Shown: positions 43,437-53,323 of the stretch, piece by piece
How positions within the stretch are numbered: the first letter of the stretch is position 1
How the letters are laid out: every line of letters begins with the position of its first letter
Assembly (NCBI GenBank): GCA_031285845.1
Contig: JAITVK010000013.1
Span: 1 to 64,000, forward strand
Length of the DNA: 64,000 bases
From: Propionibacteriaceae bacterium
GTDB taxonomy: Bacteria > Actinomycetota > Actinomycetes > Propionibacteriales > Propionibacteriaceae
Direction: 5' to 3'
Position numbers and translations under genes: made by a program
The notes under the pieces: model-generated
What the model was told of the DNA's origin: nothing
The model's database searches: none
Seen by the model: the letters and a program-made list of their open reading frames with translations, nothing else

Positions 43437-45977
43437 ATGTGGTCCACCGCCCTGCGCGAATTGAAACACCATCCGGGTCGCTACATCGCCACACTGGTGG
43501 CGATCGCCATCTCGGTCGCTTTCCTCGCCGCCGCGTCGATCGTCACCGAGACGGAGTCGAACGCGATGAACCACCAGTTGGCCGCACCGTTCACTCAAGC
43601 CGACCTCGTGGTTACCCCGACTCGCGACGCCAATGACCCCGCTTCCGATCCGACTCATGAACTCACTGTCGATGACATCACCAACGCGATCAAGCGGACC
43701 GCCGGGGTGAGCCAGGCCGAACCGGCCTATGTCGACCGGACCGAGGTCAGCACTGCGGCTCAATCCCAAGCCGGGCTCATGACGGCCGTCCAAACCGGAT
43801 CGCTGAGCACTCTGCGCCTCAAGGAAGGGGAAGCTCCTCAAGGCGCTCAAGTCGTCCTCAACGAGGCTTTGATGGGTCTGCTCAAGGTGTCGCTCGGAGA
43901 CACCGTCCAGCTCGACGGTCATGCGATGACCGTGGTCGGAGTGTCGCGGGATCCGAAAAGCCAGATGCTCGGCAACCCGGTCTACGTCGACCAGGCGTGG
44001 TTCATTCAAAACCAAGGCGTCAACTCGGTGTATCGCACCGAGTGGCTGATCGATCTCGTCCCCGGAACTGACCCCACCACCGCCGTCCACGACCTCCACC
44101 AATCGCTGACCGACGCCGGAGTCGCCCAGGCCGACATTCTCACTGGCGACCAGTTCCTGGCCAAAGCGGCCACGGAGTTCACCAACGGCATCGCCGTGTT
44201 GAAGTACGTCCTGTGGGTGTTCGCCGGCATCGCGCTCATCGTGGGTTTGATCACTATCGCCAACACTTTCACGATCCTGTTGACCGGTCGCCGCCGTCAG
44301 ATCGGGCTGATCCGCGCCATCGGGGCGACCGGCTCCCAGGTGCGCCATTCGATTTGGGCCGAAGCCGCCATCTTGGGTTTGGTCGGGGGTCTGCTCGGCA
44401 TCGGGCTGGCCAGCGCACTGACCGCGGGACTGGGTTTGTACACCGGTTCGATCGCCTATGGTCTGGTCATGCCGTGGACCGAAACGATCGCCTCGGTCGG
44501 GTTGGGCATGATCATCACGTTCATCGCGTGCGTCGGCCCGGCTCGCCGCGCGACACGCGTCACTCCAGTCGAGGCGCTCCAACCGGCTTCCTCCACAGTG
44601 GATCGCCGACGGGTGTCAGTCATCCGCGCCATCGTGTGCGGACTACTGGTGGCAATTGGCGTGGCCGGTTCGGTCATCGCGCTGCGGGCGGATGAGAACG
44701 CTCTGATCATCGCTGTGGCCGCGGCCGCCTGCCTAGCGATCGGCGTGCTGTTCGGAGCCCGGCTGTTCGTCCCGCGGATTCTCGCGGCGTTGGGACTGAT
44801 CGTGGCACACTGGGGCTCCATCGGATCGATCGCGACCAAAAACGTCATCCGCGACCCCAGGCGGGCCGCCGCCACAGCGACGGCTCTGATGCTCGCCGTC
44901 GGTCTGATCACCACTTTGCAGGTCGGCTCGGCGTCGGTCACGCGGACGGTCACCGACAAGCTGGAAGCTGAGTTCCCGGTCGCTTTGAGCGTGGTCAGCC
45001 TGGCGCCAACCAACGCGCCAGCCCCGATTCCGGCGTCCGTGACCTCGGCACTGGCCCGGGTGAAAGGAATCACCGGCACTGTCGAGATCCCCTGCAAGTA
45101 CGTTCCTATGACCTCGCAGGATTCCAGCGCGACTTTCGTGCAGGTCTGCAGCTATGTCTCGGGCATCGCCGCCATCGCCCCGGGGGCGGGCAGCGTGGTC
45201 AACGACGACGAGTTCTGGGTCGGTGAACATTTTGAGGTCTATCAGGATGGCCAGTGGGTTCCCGCGTCAGGGGCGACCGTACGTCTGCCAGGAGCGAAGG
45301 GCGCCGTCGAACTGCGGGGTGTGGAATCCGCCTTGGTCCCACCGACCCAACAATGGTCTTTCGTCACACCGGCGACGTACGACCGGCTGAATGGAAGCAG
45401 CGTCGCGCCGATGCTGCTGTTCGCCTCGGTCGACCCGAACGGCGACGTGATGTCCATCCAGCGCGATGTCCACGCCATCACGACGGTCAACGACAAAGCG
45501 ATCGTGGGAACCAGCGGTTACCTGCTGGAGAAGTACATGATGCAGCAGACGATGAATATCATCGTCGGCACGATGACTGCTCTGCTGGCGGTGGCTGTCG
45601 TGATCGCGCTGGTCGGTGTGTCGAACACGTTGACCTTGTCAGTCATCGAACGCAAGCGAGAGTCGGCCATCCTGCGAGCCGTCGGAGCCCAAAAGCGCCA
45701 ATTGAAACTCATGCTAGCGGTCGAAGGCTTGCTGTTGACCGTCACGGGAGCTCTGGTCGGTTTGGGCGCAGGAACCTACTTCGGTTGGCTGGGAGCCAAG
45801 GCTGTGGTTCAGCAGTTCCGCAGCGACGGAGTGATCATGCCTGTTCATTTCGCGATCGACTGGGCTCAAACCTTGGGTTTGCTGGCCATCTTGCTCATCG
45901 CCACCGCCTGCGCCTCGCTGTTGCCCGGCCGCCGAGCCGCCAAAGCCAGCCCGGTGGCAGCGTTGGCTGATGTCTGA
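43437..45977 (+). CDS. FtsX/MacB-like ABC transporter permease
   Basis: The 846-residue protein has an N-terminal helix (YIATLVAIAISVAFLAAASIV), a large outer domain, and two FtsX modules of three to four helices each (about 260-370 and 720-840). Both end in the sequence class PARRATRVTPVEAL / PGRRAAKASPVAAL. This ten-helix duplicated layout is common in actinobacterial export permeases. It is translationally tied to the ATPase gene. Function probably export or extraction of a lipid or peptide; substrate unknown. A strong terminator follows. Confidence 0.9.
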   Translation: MWSTALRELKHHPGRYIATLVAIAISVAFLAAASIVTETESNAMNHQLAAPFTQADLVVTPTRDANDPASDPTHELTVDDITNAIKRTAGVSQAEPAYVDRTEVSTAAQSQAGLMTAVQTGSLSTLRLKEGEAPQGAQVVLNEALMGLLKVSLGDTVQLDGHAMTVVGVSRDPKSQMLGNPVYVDQAWFIQNQGVNSVYRTEWLIDLVPGTDPTTAVHDLHQSLTDAGVAQADILTGDQFLAKAATEFTNGIAVLKYVLWVFAGIALIVGLITIANTFTILLTGRRRQIGLIRAIGATGSQVRHSIWAEAAILGLVGGLLGIGLASALTAGLGLYTGSIAYGLVMPWTETIASVGLGMIITFIACVGPARRATRVTPVEALQPASSTVDRRRVSVIRAIVCGLLVAIGVAGSVIALRADENALIIAVAAAACLAIGVLFGARLFVPRILAALGLIVAHWGSIGSIATKNVIRDPRRAAATATALMLAVGLITTLQVGSASVTRTVTDKLEAEFPVALSVVSLAPTNAPAPIPASVTSALARVKGITGTVEIPCKYVPMTSQDSSATFVQVCSYVSGIAAIAPGAGSVVNDDEFWVGEHFEVYQDGQWVPASGATVRLPGAKGAVELRGVESALVPPTQQWSFVTPATYDRLNGSSVAPMLLFASVDPNGDVMSIQRDVHAITTVNDKAIVGTSGYLLEKYMMQQTMNIIVGTMTALLAVAVVIALVGVSNTLTLSVIERKRESAILRAVGAQKRQLKLMLAVEGLLLTVTGALVGLGAGTYFGWLGAKAVVQQFRSDGVIMPVHFAIDWAQTLGLLAILLIATACASLLPGRRAAKASPVAALADV

Positions 45978-45998
45978 TCCGGTAGAAGCCGATCGCCG

Positions 45999-46030
45999 CG
46001 TGGCGGGTGGGGGAAACCCCGCCCGCCACG
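45999..46030 (+). terminator. terminator hairpin after ABC exporter operon
   Basis: A 14-bp stem (CGTGGCGGGTGGGG with one G-T mismatch) and a GAAA tetraloop lie 21 bp after the permease stop. A short T-containing tract (TCTGTTTC) follows. Confidence 0.65.
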
Positions 46031-46369
46031 TCTGTTTCGCGTCTTCAGCGTGGTCATCGGAATTGGATTGTGACGCCTTCGGCGACATGATCGTCCGCAC
46101 GTTCTGGCGACCGCCATCGACCGGCCCGCAGGCGCGGGTGAGCGGTGGGACCACAATGGTAGAATTATGAGGATTCGTCACACGTAGTGATCCGCGCGAC
46201 AGTTCAAGCCGATGGCTTTCCACTGGCAGCCGCGATACCGCTGACGAGACCGGGTCGAATCCCTGACCGCCCCGACGGCTAGGACAAGGCACGGTCGCGT
46301 TGACCTGTGACGACGCACGACGTGGAAGATTGGGGAGTCTTCACGCACCAAGACATCGCAGGAGGCACT

Positions 46370-47881
46370 GTGGATCCAGACCTAGACCCCGAGGACGAGG
46401 CCCATCCTCGTACTGAGGTCGAGTCCGACATTCGCTTGCTGGTGCTGGCCCGCTTCGACGACCGCTCAGCCATCACCCAGCTGTGGGACCGTTACTACAC
46501 GACGGCCCTGCTGGGAGCCAGATCCGCTTCGACGCGCCCGAAACGAGCCACACGCGCTGTGGCTGCCAGTTTTCGTACAGAGATGATCCGCGCTGAGAAA
46601 CGCCACACCCGGATCAGCACCTTCTTAAGCGACTGGTTCATGGCCGCCAACGCTGGTCAGCCGCCCGCCCCCGAACAACGGATGGTGAGTTGGGCCTTCT
46701 ACGCCATGGATGTGACCAGTCGGGCGATCGTGTGGCATCACAACGTCGACCACTGGAGCGTGGTCATGGTGGCGGCCGAACTCGGACTGCCCAGCGAACA
46801 AGCCGCCATCCGCGTCGACCAAGCCAACGCCCGCTTCGACGACTACCTGGCCCGAGCCGCGCGCCTGATCGAACCCGAAATCGCCGCGACCGACTTCGAA
46901 CTCTCTTTGCCTGAAGGTACGCTCCCGGCCGATGACGCGACGGCTGACAGCACTTCTGCGCCCGACATCAGCCGTTCGACACGACGCGACGCCCTGCTGG
47001 CTGGGCTATTGTCGATCAGCCCGCAGACCGATCCCAAGGTCGACGCGGCGAGCGCCACCACCGCCGTCGAAGCGGGCACCGTCACCGAAGTCGAGAGTGC
47101 TACTGTCAAGCCCGGGTTCGCCACGGCATCGGCCTGCGCTGCGACCGGACACCGGTTGCCCTTGCCGTCATCACTGATCATCGACCCGCCGCCACCGCCG
47201 GCCATCCACCGCCGGGCTCTGGCGGGAGTCGCCAACGCTGGTCAAGGGGTGCGAATCTGGTGGGCGCAGTTGGCTCGACCGCTGAAGATCACTGGGGTGG
47301 CCATCGTCATCGCAGGCCTCGGGGCGGGTGGCGCAGCCGCCGTGTGGGCCAACCGTGACTCGACACCGGTGACGCCCATCACTTCGTCAGCTTTCTCACC
47401 GACACCGACCCGCTCCCCAAGCCCGTCACGTACTATGCCCACACCGACCATAAGCCCCACGCCGACAACGACGCCGACACCCACTGTCACGCCGACACCG
47501 GTGGAACCTCCAGTCGACGACCCGAACCCTGACCAGGATCAGCCTGACACCGCCAATCGCCAGCCGGACAACAACACGAACGACAACTCAGGCGGCGACT
47601 CCGATGGGAACAACGGCGGCGACAATGGCGACGACCGCACTGAGATTCCAACTTCCACCACGCCGACACCGACCGAAGTGACACACCCGCCGGAGCCAGA
47701 GCCCACACCGTCGGAAGACACAACACCGCCTCCGTCAGACGGGGATGAGACGACACCGACCGACGACACGCCAGAGAACGCTCCAGCCGATGAGTTCACG
47801 CCAGCGTCGACGCCAGGAGAAACCTCTGATTCGGTCGACATCACTGGGGACGCCGCGACCTCATCGACGACCCCGAGCTGA
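46370..47881 (+). CDS. sigma-like domain fused to membrane anchor and Thr/Pro-rich tail
   Basis: From the GTG at 46370 (GGAGG 4 bp upstream; a GTG at 46307 is open but lacks a ribosome site) about 503 residues. The N-terminal ~150 residues resemble a divergent ECF sigma factor: LLVLARFDDRSAITQLWDRYY (region 2-like) and WSVVMVAAELGLPSEQAAIR (region 4-like HTH). The acidic core helix of real sigma factors is weak. A linker, one membrane helix (ITGVAIVIAGLGAGGAAAVW) and a long Thr/Pro/Asp-rich tail with TPTPT repeats follow. A transmembrane sigma-like protein could sense the envelope. Role inferred. Confidence 0.6.
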   Translation: MDPDLDPEDEAHPRTEVESDIRLLVLARFDDRSAITQLWDRYYTTALLGARSASTRPKRATRAVAASFRTEMIRAEKRHTRISTFLSDWFMAANAGQPPAPEQRMVSWAFYAMDVTSRAIVWHHNVDHWSVVMVAAELGLPSEQAAIRVDQANARFDDYLARAARLIEPEIAATDFELSLPEGTLPADDATADSTSAPDISRSTRRDALLAGLLSISPQTDPKVDAASATTAVEAGTVTEVESATVKPGFATASACAATGHRLPLPSSLIIDPPPPPAIHRRALAGVANAGQGVRIWWAQLARPLKITGVAIVIAGLGAGGAAAVWANRDSTPVTPITSSAFSPTPTRSPSPSRTMPTPTISPTPTTTPTPTVTPTPVEPPVDDPNPDQDQPDTANRQPDNNTNDNSGGDSDGNNGGDNGDDRTEIPTSTTPTPTEVTHPPEPEPTPSEDTTPPPSDGDETTPTDDTPENAPADEFTPASTPGETSDSVDITGDAATSSTTPS

Positions 47882-47963
47882 CCGAGGGACACACGCGAGC
47901 GACCGAATCATGCGGTCGACGATGCCGTGACAGGACGATCCAGCCGCAGGCCGTACCCCCGGA

Positions 47964-49262
47964 TCAGTACCAGTTGTAGGACTCGGAATGATCCCAGGCC
48001 CCACAAGGGGTGCCGTACCGGTTGGAGATGTAGCTCAACCCCCAGCGCATCTGGGTGACGGCGTTGGTCGCCCAGTCGGCTCCGGCCGAGGCCATCTTGG
48101 AGCCAGGCAGCGACTGAGGGATGCCGTACGCCCCGGAATAGGGGTTCTCGGCTGACCAGGTCCAACTGGACTCGCGGTTCCATAGCCACACCAGGCAGGA
48201 ATACTGAGCATCCGACCAACCGTAATCACGCACCATGCCCACCGCGACGGCCTGCGCTTCCGACGGACTCAGCCGACCCTCACTGGCGACAGGCGGGGTT
48301 GCCACGACCGGGGGAGTCGGCGCGGGCGCATCCGGTTGCGCCGCCAAGCGATCGGCTTCTTCTTGCTGACGACGCTCCTCTGCCAGCCGGGCTTCCTCGG
48401 CCAACCGTGCCGCCTCAGCCTGACGGGCTTCTTCAGCCAGTCGGGCCTCCTCGGCGGCGATCGCCTGGTTCACCGACACCTGGGTCGACTCGGCCTGAGC
48501 GACCGCGCCTTGTGAGTCCGCCAACACGGTCGCGGCCACGGTCTGGGCGGCTTGCTCCTCAGCGAGGGCCGATTCCAGATCGGCTTGGGCCTTCTGAGCG
48601 GTCGTACGCTTGACCAACGCCTCGGCTGTGTTCTGATCAGCCACCTGTTTGGCCTCGTCGGCGACGTGTTGAGCCTGCTCGGCCGAAGCCTGGGCGTCGC
48701 TCAGCTCCTGCTGGATCTCGCGCAAATGGTCGAGGTCGACCTGGTTCGACGTCAACACGGTGTCCGACCATTGCACACGGTTGGCCAAACTGGCGATGGA
48801 CTCACCATTGAGCAGCACGGCGATATTGACCAAGGGCGTGCTGTCTTGGACGATCGATCTGGCGTACGCGTTGAGGTCGGTCTTCTGAGCGTCGATCTTC
48901 GCCTGACCGAGCGCGACTTTGCGCCGTGCCTCAGCCAAAGCCTGGTTGGCGTCGAACAACTGGCGGGCCATCTCGACTTGGCGGGCTTGGGCTTGGTCCC
49001 ACGCCTGTTTGGCCTGGGCGAGGTTCTGCCGAGCAGTCGCCACCCGCGTTTGGGCGGCACTGACTCGAGCGTTGGCCTGATCCCAGGCGGTGCTGGCCGA
49101 GGCGAGGTTCGACTGGGCTTGACTGGCGGCCGCGTCAGCCTGTCGTTTGTCTTGGCGCAGGTCGTCCAACCCATCCGCTTGGGCCGCCACCATCGGCGCG
49201 CCACAGGCCATGATGGCCGCGCAGGCCACACAAACCCATCGTCGTACTGTCGTGATGGACAT
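47964..49262 (-). CDS. secreted coiled-coil protein with transglycosylase-like C-terminus
   Basis: An ATG at 49262 with GGAG upstream gives 432 residues. A signal peptide (VCVACAAIMACGAPMVAAQA) is followed by a long Ala/Gln-rich coiled coil (about 30-230). An EEARLAEEARQ repeat stretch and a Pro-rich linker come next, then a C-terminal SLT-like domain with Glu in LWNRESSWTW and AYGIPQSLPGSKM. This is the layout of actinobacterial wall hydrolases related to RpfB/NlpC-type coiled-coil proteins. It would act on peptidoglycan outside the membrane. A palindrome lies at its promoter. Confidence 0.82.
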   Translation of the reverse strand: MSITTVRRWVCVACAAIMACGAPMVAAQADGLDDLRQDKRQADAAASQAQSNLASASTAWDQANARVSAAQTRVATARQNLAQAKQAWDQAQARQVEMARQLFDANQALAEARRKVALGQAKIDAQKTDLNAYARSIVQDSTPLVNIAVLLNGESIASLANRVQWSDTVLTSNQVDLDHLREIQQELSDAQASAEQAQHVADEAKQVADQNTAEALVKRTTAQKAQADLESALAEEQAAQTVAATVLADSQGAVAQAESTQVSVNQAIAAEEARLAEEARQAEAARLAEEARLAEERRQQEEADRLAAQPDAPAPTPPVVATPPVASEGRLSPSEAQAVAVGMVRDYGWSDAQYSCLVWLWNRESSWTWSAENPYSGAYGIPQSLPGSKMASAGADWATNAVTQMRWGLSYISNRYGTPCGAWDHSESYNWY

Positions 49263-49291
49263 CAATTCTCCGTCCTCCACCCGCTGTCTCC

Positions 49292-49314
49292 ATGACAACA
49301 AATATAGTTGTCAT
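49292..49314. promoter_or_regulatory. inverted repeat upstream of wall hydrolase
   Basis: ATGACAAC and GTTGTCAT flank AAATATA, 30 bp upstream of the minus-strand start at 49262 in an otherwise GC-rich context. It overlaps the likely promoter, so an operator is plausible. Confidence 0.45.
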
Positions 49315-49495
49315 ATTAGCCTGGGGCAGTTAAATCGACCCTAGTCGCCCTCGTCTCTCACACCCAGTTCTCTGACCGTGGCGCTCCACTCCCCGCGTCG
49401 ACCCTCAATTCAACCTTGAGAATCTCTCAGGAAACTTCCTGTCAGTCTCAGCTTCATCCCCTCGCCGCCGACCAACGCTCAGGTAAGCTAAGCTC

Positions 49496-51466
49496 ATGAC
49501 ACGACCGATCTTTGATTTCACCCGCTTCGACACCACCGTACGACCCCAAGATGACCTGTTCCGTCACGTCAACGGGCACTGGCTCGCCACCGTGAAGATT
49601 CCGGAAGACAAGGCCTCGATCGGTTCCTTCGAACTGCTGCGTGACGAGTCCGAGAATGCCATCCACGAGATCTGCGAGGATCTCGCAGCGCGAGGCGACC
49701 TCGATCCTGACAGCGAAGCGGGCAAGCTGGCCAACCTGTATCGTTCCTTCCTCGACCCCAGTGAGGCCGAAGCCGCTGGGGCCGACCCGCTCAAGCCCTT
49801 CTTGGCCACCATCGAGGCGATCTCCACTGTTGACGATCTGCGGTCGTGGTTCGGCTGGTGTCTGTCGCACGGCTTCTCCACCCTGCTCGACATCGATGTC
49901 GACTCCGACCCTGGTGATCCGTCGCGCTACCTGCCATTCGTCGCCCAAGACGGTCTCGGCCTGCCAGACGAGTCGTATTACCACAAGGAACAGCACGAGG
50001 CGATCCGCCAGCAGTATCGAGTCCACCTGGCTCGTACGCTCGCGCTGGCCGCTGGGCGGACCGCCCCCGACGCCACCGACGAGCTCGACGCCACCGCCAT
50101 CTGGGAGTTGGAAACCGAGATCGCCAAAACCCATTGGGATGTCGTACGCGTGCGCGACATGGTCGCGATGTACAACCTGCGCACCACTGGGCAGTTGAAC
50201 ACTGAAGCCCCCGGCTTCGGCTGGAACGAGATCCTCGCCGCCGCCGGTTTCACCAACCGGTTGGCCGAAGTGGTCGACTGCCAACCGACCTTCTTCACCG
50301 ACGTGGCCGCGCTGCTGAGCCCCGACCGGTTGAAGGCCTGGAAGGCTTGGGCCCGATTCCATTTCATCACTGACCTGTCCTCGTACCTGTCCAGCGAGTT
50401 CGTCGACCTGCGGTTCGACTTCTATGGTCGCACGTTGACCGGGCAGCCGGTTCTCAAGCCGCGCTGGAAGCGGGCCGTCAACTTCACCGAGGCCGCCATG
50501 GGCGAAGCCTTGGGCAAGATCTACGTCGAGCGGCACTACCCTGAGCAGGCGGCCGCGCGGATGACCGAGTTGGTGGACAACCTTCTGGCGGCCTACCGGG
50601 AGTCGATCACGAACCTGACCTGGATGGGCGAAGCCACCCGGGCGGAGGCGCTGAAAAAGCTCGATCATTTCCGTCCGAAGATCGGTCATCCCAAAACTTG
50701 GCGTGACTATTCGGCGCTCCAAGTCAGCCCGACCGACCTGATCGGCAACGTGCTCGCGGAAGGACAATTCGAAGTCGACTGGATGTTGAGCAAGCTGGAC
50801 GGGCCGATCAACCCTGATGAATGGTTGATGTATCCGCAGACCGTCAACGCCTATTACCATCCGCTGCGCAACGAGATCGTTTTCCCTGCGGCCATTCTTC
50901 AGCCCCCGTTCTTCAACGTCGACGCGGATGACGCGGTCAACTACGGTGGGATCGGCGCGGTCATCGGCCACGAGATCGGTCACGGCTTCGACGACCAGGG
51001 CTCAACCTGCGACGGCGACGGACGTCTGCGTGACTGGTGGACCGACGAGGATCGGGCCGCCTTCGAGAAGGCCACCAAGGCCCTGATCGCCCAGTATGAC
51101 GCACTGGAGCCGGCCCAGACTCCTGGGGTCCACATCAACGGCGCACTCACCATCGGCGAGAACATCGGCGACCTCGGCGGTTTGGGCATCGCGATCAAAG
51201 CCTGGCGGTTGGCGAACCCAGACGGAGGCGAGACCATCGACGGCTACACCGGGATCCAGCGGCTGTTCTTGTCGTGGGGAACCGTGTGGGGCCAAGTCTC
51301 ACGGCCGGAGTTGCTCGCCCAGCGCATCGCGACTGATCCGCATTCGCCTGACGAATTCCGCTGCAACCAGACGATCCGCAACATCGACGCCTTCTACGAT
51401 GCCTTCGACGTCACAGCGGCGGATCGGGAGTGGCTGGCGCCCGAGGATCGGGTCACCATCTGGTGA
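49496..51466 (+). CDS. M13-family zinc metallopeptidase
   Basis: The 656-residue enzyme is of the neprilysin/PepO class and cleaves oligopeptides. Zinc motif HEIGH in VIGHEIGHGFDDQG and the third ligand region GENIGDLGG are present, as is the substrate-binding NAYYHP. No signal peptide or membrane helix is seen, so it is a cytosolic PepO-like form. Length is normal for the family. The ATG at 49496 has only a weak AGG upstream. Confidence 0.93.
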   Translation: MTRPIFDFTRFDTTVRPQDDLFRHVNGHWLATVKIPEDKASIGSFELLRDESENAIHEICEDLAARGDLDPDSEAGKLANLYRSFLDPSEAEAAGADPLKPFLATIEAISTVDDLRSWFGWCLSHGFSTLLDIDVDSDPGDPSRYLPFVAQDGLGLPDESYYHKEQHEAIRQQYRVHLARTLALAAGRTAPDATDELDATAIWELETEIAKTHWDVVRVRDMVAMYNLRTTGQLNTEAPGFGWNEILAAAGFTNRLAEVVDCQPTFFTDVAALLSPDRLKAWKAWARFHFITDLSSYLSSEFVDLRFDFYGRTLTGQPVLKPRWKRAVNFTEAAMGEALGKIYVERHYPEQAAARMTELVDNLLAAYRESITNLTWMGEATRAEALKKLDHFRPKIGHPKTWRDYSALQVSPTDLIGNVLAEGQFEVDWMLSKLDGPINPDEWLMYPQTVNAYYHPLRNEIVFPAAILQPPFFNVDADDAVNYGGIGAVIGHEIGHGFDDQGSTCDGDGRLRDWWTDEDRAAFEKATKALIAQYDALEPAQTPGVHINGALTIGENIGDLGGLGIAIKAWRLANPDGGETIDGYTGIQRLFLSWGTVWGQVSRPELLAQRIATDPHSPDEFRCNQTIRNIDAFYDAFDVTAADREWLAPEDRVTIW

Positions 51467-51522
51467 CACCGAGTGGTGTCAGGGTGGGCCAGGTCGGACG
51501 TCACCCTGACGTGGCCTGGCCC
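51464..51522 (+). terminator. hairpins after M13 peptidase
   Basis: TGACACC/GGTGTCA (51464-51481) overlaps the stop codon. It is followed by nested arms GGGCCAGG/CCTGGCCC (51486-51522) enclosing ACGTCA-CCC-TGACGT. No T-run is present, but two stacked hairpins between convergent genes fit a shared terminator. Confidence 0.5.
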
Positions 51523-51593
51523 CGGCTGGCTCGACCCGGTTCATCTCGACCCGATCCCGCCCGCGCGTCTGGTCAAGATGGCGTACGACGGGA

Positions 51594-53258
51594 TCAGATC
51601 GCGTCCGGACCGCATTGGGTCGGATCCGGTCCAGTGTAATCCGGCGCCTGAAGACCGACGATGCTGCCTGAGCGGTAGACCTCGACGAACCCCAACCCGG
51701 TGGCGTGAGCGTAGGCGTCCATCGTCGTCCATCCGGCCGGTGTCAGAGTCGGGGTCGGCTCGCTCAGATCGAGGGCGTAGAAATCCTGGCGGTGTTGGCT
51801 GACCGAGGGCACTGTCACCCGATTGCGATGAGTCAACGAACCGGCGACCATGCCGTCAGCGGCCACACAGGTGTCTCGCGGCAGCCACGCCACCACGTCG
51901 GCCCGGGCCTGCTGTTGGGCTGACAGGTGATAGGCCCGACCGGTCAACAGTTCGGTGAAGGTGAACATGCGAGCCTCGACCGGAGATAGACGGGTCGCGG
52001 CCAGCACCATCCCGAGAACCACGGCCACGCCCAACAGTTTCGAGGCCGCCTCCATGACAGCCCCGCGCCCGGTGATGCTCCGCAGATGGAAGACCCGCCG
52101 CAGGCCGGATCGTAGAGCGTCCAGATGGACCGGTTTCATTCGCGCCACCGCGTCCACCGCCGCCAGGGCGAAGACGATCCACACCGGCGCGTTGTAGTGG
52201 AAGTCGATCGACCACAAAGTCCACCGACCAGCCAGGAACCGTTCAGCCATGATTGGGGCGGCGATCAGCGCGTACGGCGACCGCAACGGCAGCAGAGCCA
52301 AAGGGACGAGCAGACAGGCCCAGGTCAGTGTCTTGTCCCACGGGAAAAAGAACAGGCTGACCACTCGCCACGGTTTCGTCACCGCGGTGACGACCGCTTG
52401 TGACGGGGAATCACCCAAGGCCGGGTAGTTCCAATACTGGAAACCGCCCGGGTTGAAGTGCGGGATCACCACGCTGGTGACCAGGTAGAACACCACGAGG
52501 CCGCCGATCATCAACGCCAAGGCGACCACCCAGTCGCGTGGCCGCCGCCTGCCACCCGAACTCTTCGCACGCGGCGGTGGCGCGCTCGACTCCTCGGCGT
52601 CGGGAACCAGACCCTTCCACCAGATCAAACGGACCAGACCGATCATGAACACCAGCGCGCCCATGTCTTCTCGGACCAGCAGAAGCAACGCCGAGGCGAT
52701 CACCAGGCCGCGATCATCGCGACGATCCAAGGCCTCGATCACCCAAGCCAGCAAGGGCAGCGCGAAAGCGATCTCGTGGACGTCGAAGTTGATCAGCGAC
52801 TGGATCGGCCAGAAGAGCATCATGGCGGCGACGAACACCTTGGCCCAGGCCTTGTTCGTCATGTGACGGCGAACGAACCTCCAGGCCGGAAACACCGTCA
52901 ACGCGACCACGACCCCCTGACCGATCCCGAGAACAGCGATGTTGTCCCAAATCCAATACAAGGGGGCCCACGCCATGATGATCGGGTGGAAATGGTCAGC
53001 CCAAATCAGGTAGCCGTCGCCTTTCAGCGTGACGTACGGAAGCTGAAAGTGGGCGTAATGCCGGATCGCCTGGTCGAAGATGCCCGCGTCGTACCCACCG
53101 ATCAGGTAGGTGTTCGCCCGAACCAGACTGAAGCCGGAATAGAGCAGCGCCAAGAGCAGAAACAGGGTCCGCGAGAAGTGCCGATCACCGAACTGGCTGG
53201 CGACCCAATGCCGACAGCTTCGAAGTCTGGACAATCCCCCACCTCTCGACCTGGTCAT
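51594..53258 (-). CDS. DUF2079 polytopic membrane protein
   Basis: The 554-residue protein has ~10 hydrophobic helices and the DUF2079 signature near the start: NTYLIGGYDAGIFDQAI, then WADHFHPIIMAWAPLYWIW. The arrangement of an early Asp-rich loop and His-Phe-His is glycosyltransferase GT-C-like. It probably handles a lipid-linked sugar, but the substrate is unknown. The C-terminal ~120 residues are soluble and outside. Confidence 0.85.
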   Translation of the reverse strand: MTRSRGGGLSRLRSCRHWVASQFGDRHFSRTLFLLLALLYSGFSLVRANTYLIGGYDAGIFDQAIRHYAHFQLPYVTLKGDGYLIWADHFHPIIMAWAPLYWIWDNIAVLGIGQGVVVALTVFPAWRFVRRHMTNKAWAKVFVAAMMLFWPIQSLINFDVHEIAFALPLLAWVIEALDRRDDRGLVIASALLLLVREDMGALVFMIGLVRLIWWKGLVPDAEESSAPPPRAKSSGGRRRPRDWVVALALMIGGLVVFYLVTSVVIPHFNPGGFQYWNYPALGDSPSQAVVTAVTKPWRVVSLFFFPWDKTLTWACLLVPLALLPLRSPYALIAAPIMAERFLAGRWTLWSIDFHYNAPVWIVFALAAVDAVARMKPVHLDALRSGLRRVFHLRSITGRGAVMEAASKLLGVAVVLGMVLAATRLSPVEARMFTFTELLTGRAYHLSAQQQARADVVAWLPRDTCVAADGMVAGSLTHRNRVTVPSVSQHRQDFYALDLSEPTPTLTPAGWTTMDAYAHATGLGFVEVYRSGSIVGLQAPDYTGPDPTQCGPDAI

Positions 53259-53323
53259 CGTATGGACTCATCATAGTCGCAAGACAGGGCCGAGATCGGT
53301 CGGTCGATGGGCGACGGGAGCGA

